A stretch of DNA of 64,000 bases from Bacteroidia bacterium (GTDB lineage Bacteria; Bacteroidota; Bacteroidia; 2-12-FULL-35-15), in assembly GCA_030654175.1 (NCBI GenBank), contig JAURXZ010000006.1:1-64000 (forward strand). The letters run 5' to 3'. Shown piece after piece: positions 45,027 to 52,365 of the stretch. Within the stretch, counting starts at the first letter, position 1. Each line of letters opens with the position of its first letter. The position numbers and the translations under genes are program-made. Under the pieces are notes generated by a model. It ran no database searches, was not told the origin of the DNA, and was given only the letters and a program-made list of their open reading frames with translations.

Positions 45027-45073
45027 TGGGGTTCATAACCCTGAGGTCAGGGGTTCGACTCCCCTTTTCGCTA
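45027..45073 (+). tRNA. 3' fragment of tRNA-Met (CAT) forming an attachment site
   Basis: The fragment holds an anticodon arm (TGGGG-TTCATAA-CCCTG, anticodon CAT at 45034-45036), variable loop AGGTC, T arm (AGGGG-TTCGACT-CCCCT) and acceptor 3' strand TTTCGCT with discriminator A. The matching 5' acceptor AGCGAAA and a D arm are missing upstream, where sequence is AT-rich and unrelated. It is thus a 3' tRNA remnant, as left when an element integrates into a tRNA gene. The native terminator follows. Confidence 0.85.
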
Positions 45074-45076
45074 CAC

Positions 45077-45112
45077 AAAACCCCTTGATAATCAAGGGGT
45101 TTTCTTTTTTTT
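45077..45112 (+). terminator. Intrinsic terminator of the tRNA gene
   Basis: CCCCTTGA (45081-45088) pairs with TCAAGGGG (45092-45099), with A-rich flank on the left and a long T-rich run on the right. It follows the tRNA 3' end directly and marks the chromosomal side of the junction. Confidence 0.9.
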
Positions 45113-45228
45113 TAGGGCTTTTGTGTTGCGAAAAAAATTGGATTTTTAGGTCAATTTGTGTATATTTAGTGAAATTAATCATAAAAACACTTCATTAATG
45201 TTTAGTTTTTAGTTCTATAATCTTAAGG

Positions 45229-45337
45229 TGATTATTTCAATTGTCTATTGGTTAACTCTCAAACAGCAACTGAATTTAGAATTGGGGCGACACAATGCTT
45301 AAAAGATTATTTGGTAAACCATAGTTTAGCAGCATAA
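45229..45337 (+). pseudogene. Relic of a RhuM gene
   Basis: After a frameshift the strand reads ISIVYW, then VNSQTATEFRIGATQCLKDY and LVNHSLAA to a TAA at 45335-45337. This parallels ISIGYRINSKQGTQFRQWAT and QRLKDYLVKGYAI in the intact gene that starts one base later. It is the leftover of a second RhuM copy. Confidence 0.75.
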
Positions 45338-45338
45338 C

Positions 45339-46322
45339 ATGAATGAAATAGAAATATATAAAGGAAAAGATAATCAAACTCAAATAGAAGTTAAGTTTGA
45401 AGGGGATACCGTATGGCTTACACAGAGTCAAATTGTATTGCTTTTTGGATCCAGTAAAGCCAATATTAGTGAACACACTAAGCATATTTTTGATGAAGGA
45501 GAGCTTGATAAAAATCAAACTGTTCGGAAATTCCGAACAGTTCAAACTGAAGGCAAAAAGAAGGTTACAAGAGAGTTGGATCATTATAATTTAGATTTGA
45601 TCATTTCAATTGGTTACAGGATTAATTCAAAACAAGGCACCCAATTTCGCCAATGGGCAACACAACGCTTAAAAGATTACCTGGTAAAAGGCTACGCCAT
45701 TAACGAAAAACGATTAAAAGAAACAGAAAACAAATTCCAGGAATTAAAGCAAGCCGTAAGTTTACTGGAAAGTATTTCTAACACAAAAGAGTTATCCGGC
45801 AACGAAGCACAAGGATTATTAAAAGTATTGAGCGATTATAGCTTTGCCTTGGATATACTTGATCAATACGACCATCAAACATTAGAAATTAAAGAAACAA
45901 ACAATCAGGAGATTTTCCGAATATCCTATAAAGAAGCAAAGAGTGCCATTGAAGGATTAAAGAAAAAATTTGGTGGTTCCTCATTGTTTGGCAACGAAAA
46001 AGACAGATCTTTTCAAGGTTCTTTGGTAGGTATTTATCAAACTTTTGATAGTAAGGAACTGTATCCATTTATCGAAGAAAAAGCTGCGCATCTTTTATAT
46101 TTTGTTGTAAAAAATCATTCGTTTTCAGATGGGAATAAACGAATTGCAGCATTTCTATTCGTTTGGTTTTTAGAGCGTAACAACTTGTTGTATCATCAAG
46201 GAAAAAAAGTGATTGATGATAATGCCCTGGTTGCACTTACCTTAATGATAGCCGAATCTAAATCGGATGATAAAGACATGATGATTAAAGTAATAACTAA
46301 TTTGATCAATAATAAAAAATGA
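45339..46322 (+). CDS. RhuM-Fic protein (putative toxin/AMP-transferase)
   Basis: 327 residues. The N-terminal ~110 residues are RhuM-like (VWLTQSQIVLLFGSSKANIS; RELDHYNLDLIISIGYRINS). A helical linker leads to a Fic domain whose catalytic motif HSFSDGNKRIAAF (His about 260) matches HxFx(D/E)GNKR. Fic enzymes transfer AMP or similar groups to target proteins. No antitoxin gene is adjacent and no (S/T)xxxE(G/N) inhibitory helix is obvious. It lies just outside the island boundary. Confidence 0.88.
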   Translation: MNEIEIYKGKDNQTQIEVKFEGDTVWLTQSQIVLLFGSSKANISEHTKHIFDEGELDKNQTVRKFRTVQTEGKKKVTRELDHYNLDLIISIGYRINSKQGTQFRQWATQRLKDYLVKGYAINEKRLKETENKFQELKQAVSLLESISNTKELSGNEAQGLLKVLSDYSFALDILDQYDHQTLEIKETNNQEIFRISYKEAKSAIEGLKKKFGGSSLFGNEKDRSFQGSLVGIYQTFDSKELYPFIEEKAAHLLYFVVKNHSFSDGNKRIAAFLFVWFLERNNLLYHQGKKVIDDNALVALTLMIAESKSDDKDMMIKVITNLINNKK

Positions 46323-46392
46323 GCGCCCCCTCTGGCTAAAAAGCCATTCGGGATGACAATGCCGATGAAATCCCCCTTTCCGTTTGCACTAT

Positions 46393-47622
46393 TTAATGCT
46401 TTGGGGTAGAAATGGAATTATGCCCCTTCAAAAACAAATATTTAATTTTTTCCTGACTTTTTCTTCCCCATTTGTCGGTTGCTTTGTAGTACTTATCATT
46501 TGAAAGCACAAAATATTCGTGAACGCTTTTTATAGATCTTACAATGTAGGGAAAGTATCTTAATTTAGTTTGAGGTAAGCCCATTGCCTCGCAGGAACGC
46601 TCTCCCAGAAAAAAATGGTTATACCCAAGGTGTATTTTGATCAACAATTTTTTTTGCCAATTATAGTTCGGAAAAGAAGAAAGTAGTGGTTCATTCATCA
46701 ATGCCAAGGCCAGGGCTTTCGTGTCGTCATCGGCAGGAGGTTGTGTGATGGTCCACTTATAAAGTTCCTCTATGGCTTGTTCTTCCGTATCGGGAAGGTA
46801 AGCAGGCGGAATTCCTAACAGATATCCAATATACTTCCAAAAATGTAAAAGTCCTTCCACTTCCTCTTTTGAAGGTTTGAATCCTAAATTTTTTAAACCA
46901 TCCATAAATGCCAATGAAAATCCCAAATTAGTGGCCACCATATCCCATTGGTTTATTGGTAATCCCCACTTATTGCTATCCCATAATGGCATTTTAAGGA
47001 TCATTACCCTTGTATAGGCATGTATCAAGCGGACCTTAATAGTATGCTTAAAACCTTGTTCTGACCTATCCAGGGCATTTTCTCCGGTAACATTTACCCA
47101 AAACTCAATGGTTTCAGCCATTCGTTTGGCGGCACCCTTTTTAAGCGCTTCCGTAAATATCAATGGTTTGTTGATGGCTGCCGATTCATATCCACCCATT
47201 AAACAATAGTTGCGCAACACTATTAAAGCCGCTGCACCCGACCTGCGACAGAAAACAGCTCCCCTATCCAGTTTATCCTTGTCAAACCATGATGGCAGGG
47301 TATCTACCTCTAAAAACAGTTGTTTCAGACATTCCGGAACACTGGGAACATTATCAATCCCTTTCAAAAAAATACTTGAGACCAACGCGTCCGCTTCTTT
47401 AAATCCCAACTTCAAATACACTTCTTTTACCACTTCATCTGCCAATGAATCACATTCAAAAAGCAGGTGAACCTTCTGTTCTATGCTCTGTCTATCAGGA
47501 ATGGTATCCAGTTTTTTGAGCATTTTTTTTCCATGCCCATTTTTCCAATAATGGTCGAAGCCCGGTGAAGGATATATAAAGCGGCTTGGATTCATTTCTT
47601 TAATGTCTGGTTTCAATACCAA
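46393..47622 (-). CDS. MpaB/latex-clearing-type oxygenase (DUF2236)
   Basis: 409 residues with the DUF2236 hallmarks DRGAVFCRRSGAAALIVLRN, AETIEFWVNVTGENAL, HTIKVRLIHAYTRVMI and PINQWDMVATNLGFSLAFMD. The family includes haem oxygenases such as latex-clearing protein and fungal MpaB, with conserved His/Arg around the haem; the HTIKVRLIHA helix carries them. There is no signal peptide. The substrate is unknown. It is a single gene between repeats. Confidence 0.85.
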   Translation of the reverse strand: MVLKPDIKEMNPSRFIYPSPGFDHYWKNGHGKKMLKKLDTIPDRQSIEQKVHLLFECDSLADEVVKEVYLKLGFKEADALVSSIFLKGIDNVPSVPECLKQLFLEVDTLPSWFDKDKLDRGAVFCRRSGAAALIVLRNYCLMGGYESAAINKPLIFTEALKKGAAKRMAETIEFWVNVTGENALDRSEQGFKHTIKVRLIHAYTRVMILKMPLWDSNKWGLPINQWDMVATNLGFSLAFMDGLKNLGFKPSKEEVEGLLHFWKYIGYLLGIPPAYLPDTEEQAIEELYKWTITQPPADDDTKALALALMNEPLLSSFPNYNWQKKLLIKIHLGYNHFFLGERSCEAMGLPQTKLRYFPYIVRSIKSVHEYFVLSNDKYYKATDKWGRKSQEKIKYLFLKGHNSISTPKH

Positions 47623-47676
47623 TATTCAGCAATATTAAGTCCAATAATTTAATTGCGTAAAAAAAAAATTTAACAA

Positions 47677-47804
47677 CATAGATTCATAGAAAAAATACAA
47701 GGATGCCATTAAACATAGGCAGATCTTTAAACATAGATTATGTGAAAAAAAATATTTTTCTATCCACCTCTTAAACCCTTATGTTTCTATGTGGTTAAAA
47801 TTGA
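47677..47804. repeat. Degenerate MITE-like inverted repeat
   Basis: AATTTAACAACATAGATTC on the left resembles the inverse of the right end (TTCTATGTGGTTAAAATT). It is a decayed relative of the element at 48229-48380; the two bracket the YdeI-like gene. Confidence 0.55.
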
Positions 47805-47832
47805 TATTTTTATAATAAGTAACGATCAATTT

Positions 47833-48201
47833 CTATTCGTCCCATTTTCCTGTGCTTTTAGCAATATCAATTAATTTTTGTCCCTGTTCGGTCATCAAGC
47901 CTTCTTTTATAAGCTTTTCAACCCTTTCCCGGTTAGATCTGCTCCATTTGCTTTTGGGACTACGGGGTGTAAATGTTTGATAATAACTTTCCCCATCGCG
48001 TTTGTTGGCTTTACTATCTATCCAGCCAAAACACAAGGCTTCTTCAACGGCTTCCTCATAGGAAACACTTTTGGTTGAACTTTTTTTGTGATACAGGATC
48101 AACAAAACCCGCTCAGCGATACCACTATTCTTTTCCAGCCATTTGCGCCATTGCTTTCTTCCCGTAGCGTAAAAAGTTTGCTTCCCGTCTTTTGTTTCCA
48201 T
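47833..48201 (-). CDS. YdeI/OmpD-associated family protein
   Basis: 122 residues with the family core YATGRKQWRKWLEKNSGIAE, EEAVEEALCFGWIDSKANKR and FTPRSPKSKWSRSNRERVEK. These small soluble proteins are widespread and of uncertain function. Both sides carry members of the same inverted-repeat family. Confidence 0.88.
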   Translation of the reverse strand: METKDGKQTFYATGRKQWRKWLEKNSGIAERVLLILYHKKSSTKSVSYEEAVEEALCFGWIDSKANKRDGESYYQTFTPRSPKSKWSRSNRERVEKLIKEGLMTEQGQKLIDIAKSTGKWDE

Positions 48202-48228
48202 TTATTTGTTTCTTATCTCGGAGCTACA

Positions 48229-48380
48229 ATTAAAACCACATAGATACATAGAAATAAAATTCCAGAAAAAATATTAGCTTCTCATAGTTTTCTTCGCCTT
48301 TGGCGGAGAAAAAAACTATCTTTTTCTATTTCTTGTATATGCCTTTTAACCTCTTTGCTATGTATCTATGTGGTTTTAAT
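48229..48380. repeat. MITE-like element with perfect 23-bp terminal inverted repeats
   Basis: The arms at 48229-48251 and 48358-48380 are exact inverse complements (core ACCACATAGATACATAG). The 152-bp element has an inner hairpin TCTTCGCC-TTT-GGCGGAGA and no coding capacity. The nested palindromes suggest a nonautonomous mobile element or a folded RNA. Confidence 0.75.
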
Positions 48381-48417
48381 TTAAAGACTAAGCACATGCT
48401 GAATCTATTTCAGCATC

Positions 48418-49110
48418 TCATTTTCCGCCACTCTTTTTATTAACCATTAATTTCAAAGAATTTATTTCCGTGTACAAAACCTTTATTTCAAATTCATTCC
48501 ATTCAAGCAACATTTCTGTTTTATTATAAAAATTTAATGAATTGAAAGAAAGTTTTTTCTGCTCTTTGTTAGCCGACAATACCAGATCATATTCAGCATA
48601 GGACTCCGCATCAGATGGAGAGCCATCCAACGAAGGAGCATCCATAACATCCACCACTTCCTTAAAATTGATCTTTAGGTCCCCAATAATAGCATCCTGA
48701 CCAAAGTATATAAAAAATGGTTTTCCGAAGCTCAATGTATCAACAACTAATTGAACCGTTTCCTGATCCTTAATTTCCAGGCTAAAAACATAGTTCCCCC
48801 ATGCCAGCGGGTAGTTTATGGCTTGATCCTTCCCTTCGAAATACCAAAGAAAAGTATGAAACTTCTTAGCCCCTTCTTCTATGTTTAATTCCAATTGAAT
48901 GCTTGCCGAGCGGTCATTCCATGGCTTATCCTGAATAAAGAGGTTAACAGGTGTAATAGTTAATGTTTTGTAATGAATTAACTTATTTTCTCCTTTATTA
49001 AGAGGTGCCTTAAAGGTATTGTTATTCATGGTCTTTTTAGTTTGTGCATATCCAATTGCTCCCATTGATAAAAGCAGGATAAGGACTATTTTTATTTTTT
49101 TTAGGATCAT
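48418..49110 (-). CDS. Exported protein of unknown function
   Basis: 230 residues with a signal peptide (LILLLSMGAIGYAQ) and a mostly beta-sheet body (NLFIQDKPWNDRSASIQLEL; GNYVFSLEIKDQETVQLVVD). No family is recognised and no cysteine motif is present. It has its own candidate promoter at 49130-49137. Confidence 0.6.
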   Translation of the reverse strand: MILKKIKIVLILLLSMGAIGYAQTKKTMNNNTFKAPLNKGENKLIHYKTLTITPVNLFIQDKPWNDRSASIQLELNIEEGAKKFHTFLWYFEGKDQAINYPLAWGNYVFSLEIKDQETVQLVVDTLSFGKPFFIYFGQDAIIGDLKINFKEVVDVMDAPSLDGSPSDAESYAEYDLVLSANKEQKKLSFNSLNFYNKTEMLLEWNEFEIKVLYTEINSLKLMVNKKSGGK

Positions 49111-49129
49111 CGCTGGCTGTCTTTTATTT

Positions 49130-49137
49130 CAAAGATA
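49130..49137 (-). promoter_or_regulatory. Candidate -7 element TATCTTTG
   Basis: The minus strand reads TATCTTTG 20 bp upstream of the ATG at 49110. It lies in a ~90-bp block repeated at 50055-50142, where the matching element reads TATTTTTG. Confidence 0.5.
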
Positions 49138-49183
49138 CAATTATTTCTATCCGGCATAAATGCGGCAAGATGACGATAAAAAA

Positions 49184-49207
49184 AAGCGTAACGAGGCCGT
49201 TACGCTT
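49184..49207 (-). terminator. Intrinsic terminator after the outer-membrane protein gene
   Basis: AAGCGTAACG (49184-49193) pairs with CGTTACGCTT (49198-49207); on the minus strand eight T follow. It ends the gene at 49259-49975. Confidence 0.9.
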
Positions 49208-49258
49208 AAGAATTTAATTTACTATAATTTGATATACTGCCCTGAGCAGGGTTATAAT

Positions 49259-49975
49259 TTAAAAATATGTCTGAATACCAATTGAGACATAGCAACCGTA
49301 TGCATTAAAAATAGTTCTACTTTTCGGTAAAGTACTTGTGATACCATTATATGTATAGGTACCAGTGCCACTATTGGAAGTAACAGTATAAAAAGAATTT
49401 GCATTTGCTTCAATGGCAACATGCTTTGCAAGTAAATATGTATATCCGAGTGAAATGTATGCCCCATATACATAGGATTTTTCCCTAGTAATTTGGTTTC
49501 CATTAATGGAAAATGAATTTAAGGTTTTGCGATTATTGGTCATGTCAGAATATCCACCGGTTATAGTTCCTTGTATAAACAAAGCCGATTTGCTCATCAT
49601 TTTATTCTCTTTTTGGAATGAATAACAACGTTGCTTTTGCAATAAATAGTACCTGGCAAACAATTCGGTTGGTATACTAGGCGTAGGTACGTTTCCGAGT
49701 CCAGCGTAGGTTAGTCCAAAACCACCACCAAGACAAAAATTGTCTGCAACAAAATAACCAATTCCAGTATTATAGCCAATAGCTAGTCCTTTCCGTGAGT
49801 CAGTCCATTTATTATTCATTGTATCTCCAATGTATGAGGTACCGGATTCGTGCCGAATGATAGTATATTGCAATGGACTAATTCCAAAAATCCAAGTTCC
49901 TTTTTCACATGCCGATTGAGCATTAAGACAATTGCAACTGATAACTATAAAAACGAAACAAATAATTTTTTTCAT
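49259..49975 (-). CDS. Outer-membrane beta-barrel protein
   Basis: 238 residues with a signal peptide (to about 20, NCLNAQ), alternating amphipathic strands (LAIGYNTGIGYFVADNFCLG; YVYGAYISLGYTYLLAKHVA) and a C-terminal Phe after an aromatic strand (YVSIGIQTYF), the usual barrel end. Probable eight-stranded barrel; cargo unknown. Confidence 0.75.
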   Translation of the reverse strand: MKKIICFVFIVISCNCLNAQSACEKGTWIFGISPLQYTIIRHESGTSYIGDTMNNKWTDSRKGLAIGYNTGIGYFVADNFCLGGGFGLTYAGLGNVPTPSIPTELFARYYLLQKQRCYSFQKENKMMSKSALFIQGTITGGYSDMTNNRKTLNSFSINGNQITREKSYVYGAYISLGYTYLLAKHVAIEANANSFYTVTSNSGTGTYTYNGITSTLPKSRTIFNAYGCYVSIGIQTYF

Positions 49976-50066
49976 AATAATTATACTTTGTGTTCTATTT
50001 CAGATTCGATTTACTTCAATTGAAGTTTCTTACTGTTATTGATAACCTTTTGGCACTCTTTTATTT

Positions 50067-50074
50067 CAAAAATA
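50067..50074 (-). promoter_or_regulatory. Candidate -7 element TATTTTTG
   Basis: The minus strand reads TATTTTTG within the repeated terminator-promoter block, about 90 bp upstream of the barrel gene start at 49975. Confidence 0.4.
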
Positions 50075-50119
50075 CAATTATTACTACCTGGCTTAGTGCG
50101 GCAAGATGCCGGTTAAAAA

Positions 50120-50142
50120 AAGCGTAGCGGGACGCTACGCTT
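50120..50142 (-). terminator. Intrinsic terminator after the Schlafen-RRM gene
   Basis: AAGCGTAGCG (50120-50129) pairs with CGCTACGCTT (50133-50142) around a 3-base loop, followed on the minus strand by seven T. It closes the defence-like operon. Confidence 0.9.
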
Positions 50143-50244
50143 AACTGGGTAAGGTGCAACATCGGTTTCATTGTTCGCCTTTCAGGTGCCACGAAACCTC
50201 AGTTGCTAGCGTAAGTATTATTTTTCTATATTTCAGTCCAATGG

Positions 50245-52131
50245 TCAACGGTCAATTTTTGACTTTTGAATATATATTTTTCTCGTTTTTAATTCGCATT
50301 TCGAAGAATTATTAATTGCATTTTCAGCGTCTTTCAAATTGTGAAATTCGACAAAAGCAAATCCTTTGATATATTTTGTACGAATGTCTCTAGGGATTTT
50401 AACAGATACAACATCACCAAATTGAGAAAAAAAATCAGTCAATTCTGTTTCATTTGTGTCATATGGAATATTAGTCACAAATACTTGTGAATATGTTGAG
50501 TTGTCTAAAGAATGATTTTCTTCTGTAATAATTTCTTTTGTAAATGGTTTGGATTTTGATATTTCTGTTGAAGACTTTGTTCTTTTTGAATTTTCCTTAG
50601 ATTTAAAAGAAGAGGGAATTGTAATTTCAAACTGTTTTATTTCCTTTTTACTAGTGCGGGTTTTACGAGCTATATCCCAAGCCTTGTTTCTATCAAAGTT
50701 TCTTTTCAAAACACCTAATTCCTTTAAGGACTCAATAAGCTGTCGATATTTATCTGTGTCCACAATTCCACAAGCTTCCCAAATATCATCCGTTGAAAAG
50801 AGTTTTCCATTTGTACCAAGTCGTACAACTGTTTTTTGTTCTCTACTCAAATTTAATTGTTCGAAATTGTCGAGCCAAAATTTTTCCTCCTTTGTAAAAA
50901 TATGTTTTTGAGAAAGAAGTACTTTAAATGATTTATTTTTAGATTCAAAATGTGGGGGTTCTAAATCGTTATTTTTCATAAGTTCATAAATTCTTCTAAT
51001 TCCCTCACCCAGTTCCCGCATATAACCAATCTCTCTTAGTGCCTTGGCTACATTTGAATTTCTTGACTGATGGACACCTTTTAAACTTTCGAGGTCAGTA
51101 ACTTTAATAGCAGATAATAATTCTCCGGGACTTTGAATTTCTAACCTATCATTAAAAACATATACTTCTATTCCTCTACCTTCAATACTATAATCCCTAT
51201 GGGCAATTGCATTAATTAGCGCTTCACGACATGCTAATTCGGGATAAATAATCTGTGTTTTAAACAATGCTTGTTTTGAGAACCTCGTTTCAGTTAAATG
51301 AGGGCGAATAATATCCCAGCTAGCTTCTATGAGTTTAACAATATTGTCGGTAATCTCTTCATCAAATACTACATTGAATTCTTCTCCACTTTTAAGAATG
51401 GTGTCGGCAACTTTAATTATACGCACCTGTAATCTTGGATGCCACCTATTTGGTTTTTTAGAAAAAAGTAAAAGGGCTGCTCTTTTTAGTTTTAATTTGT
51501 TACCATCAAATTCAGCTAAGTCAATATGTTGAAGAAATTTTTCTGGAGAAATTCTTATTGATAATTGATTTGTAATCTGTGAAATAAGGTCAACATCAAT
51601 ATCCCCCATATCAGCGCTATCAATAAAGTGTCTGTCATATTCTCTTGAAATTGTTTCTTCTCTTGTGAAAATTATTTCTTCAGCAGAAATTGGAACGGAC
51701 TCTAAATCTTTACGCTGAATGCATCTTCCATCTGATGTTAAGTAAACATATTCATTACCTTTAGGAATTGAGAAATATATTATTGTTTTGCCTTCAATTT
51801 CTGTAATTTTTGTTTTGTAATTTGGTAACGGTGTATTTTTATGCACATTGTTTTTAGGGGCATTTAATAAGACATCAATTTTGTCAGCAGAATAATTAAG
51901 TCCTGTAACAACTCCGCTATCTTCGACACCTATTAAAAGTTCTCCTCCGTCAGCATTTGCAAATGCAACAAGAGTCCTTGCAATGTCGTCACATACATCT
52001 TTTGTGTCACGATTTGTTTTTTTTTCGGGAGGTCCCTGTAGACCACTCTTAAATTCTCGATAATGACTTTCACCAAGTTCTAAGGCTATTTCAAGTCTTT
52101 CTTTTAGTCTAAGTATTGCGATGTCGTTCAT
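50245..52131 (-). CDS. Schlafen AlbA_2 protein with C-terminal RRM
   Basis: 628 residues. Residues about 15-150 are an AlbA_2 (Schlafen) domain: SHYREFKSGLQGPPEKKTNR, then LVAFANADGGELLIGVEDSG. A RecG-like GHKL/HATPase_c_4 segment follows (ACREALINAIAHRDYSIEGR, SPGELLSAIKVTD, LREIGYMRELGEGIRRI, about 300-395). A winged-helix stretch and a Lys/Ser linker lead to a full RNA-recognition motif (about 548-625) with RNP-2 VFVTNI (550-555) and RNP-1 KGFAFVEF (589-596). Schlafen proteins are often RNA nucleases or regulators in defence; an attached RRM implies RNA binding. It follows the HerA gene, with a 235-bp spacer. Confidence 0.9.
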   Translation of the reverse strand: MNDIAILRLKERLEIALELGESHYREFKSGLQGPPEKKTNRDTKDVCDDIARTLVAFANADGGELLIGVEDSGVVTGLNYSADKIDVLLNAPKNNVHKNTPLPNYKTKITEIEGKTIIYFSIPKGNEYVYLTSDGRCIQRKDLESVPISAEEIIFTREETISREYDRHFIDSADMGDIDVDLISQITNQLSIRISPEKFLQHIDLAEFDGNKLKLKRAALLLFSKKPNRWHPRLQVRIIKVADTILKSGEEFNVVFDEEITDNIVKLIEASWDIIRPHLTETRFSKQALFKTQIIYPELACREALINAIAHRDYSIEGRGIEVYVFNDRLEIQSPGELLSAIKVTDLESLKGVHQSRNSNVAKALREIGYMRELGEGIRRIYELMKNNDLEPPHFESKNKSFKVLLSQKHIFTKEEKFWLDNFEQLNLSREQKTVVRLGTNGKLFSTDDIWEACGIVDTDKYRQLIESLKELGVLKRNFDRNKAWDIARKTRTSKKEIKQFEITIPSSFKSKENSKRTKSSTEISKSKPFTKEIITEENHSLDNSTYSQVFVTNIPYDTNETELTDFFSQFGDVVSVKIPRDIRTKYIKGFAFVEFHNLKDAENAINNSSKCELKTRKIYIQKSKIDR

Positions 52132-52176
52132 TTGTATTTATTATATTTATAATGTGTATTATATTAATATTTCCAC

Positions 52177-52207
52177 TAACGGGTTGGCCGCCTGGCGATG
52201 TGCTGGT
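52177..52207. repeat. GC-rich spacer block, right end of a possible cassette
   Basis: The block contains TAACGGGTTGGCCGCC and GCGATGTG. The same three words (TAACGG, GGCCGCC, GCGATGTG) recur at 55362-55392 on the other side of the nuclease-HerA pair. They may be recombination sites of gene-cassette type, although the integron attC consensus is not matched. Confidence 0.35.
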
Positions 52208-52365
52208 TTAAAAACCACAAAACTGGCTGCTACCACAAATATATATTAAATGCTCTAGAGGTTATGGCAAGCGCCAACAAAAAGTTTACACCGCTAAAAA
52301 AATGCACTTGCAACTTGCACGCCCCCCGCATACTGCAAGGGTGATTTTATGCCTTCGTTTTTCTT

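Noticed and set aside
45001-45073. Complete tRNA-Met gene
   Set aside because: No 5' acceptor strand or D arm pairs with the clear 3' part; only the 3' half is present.
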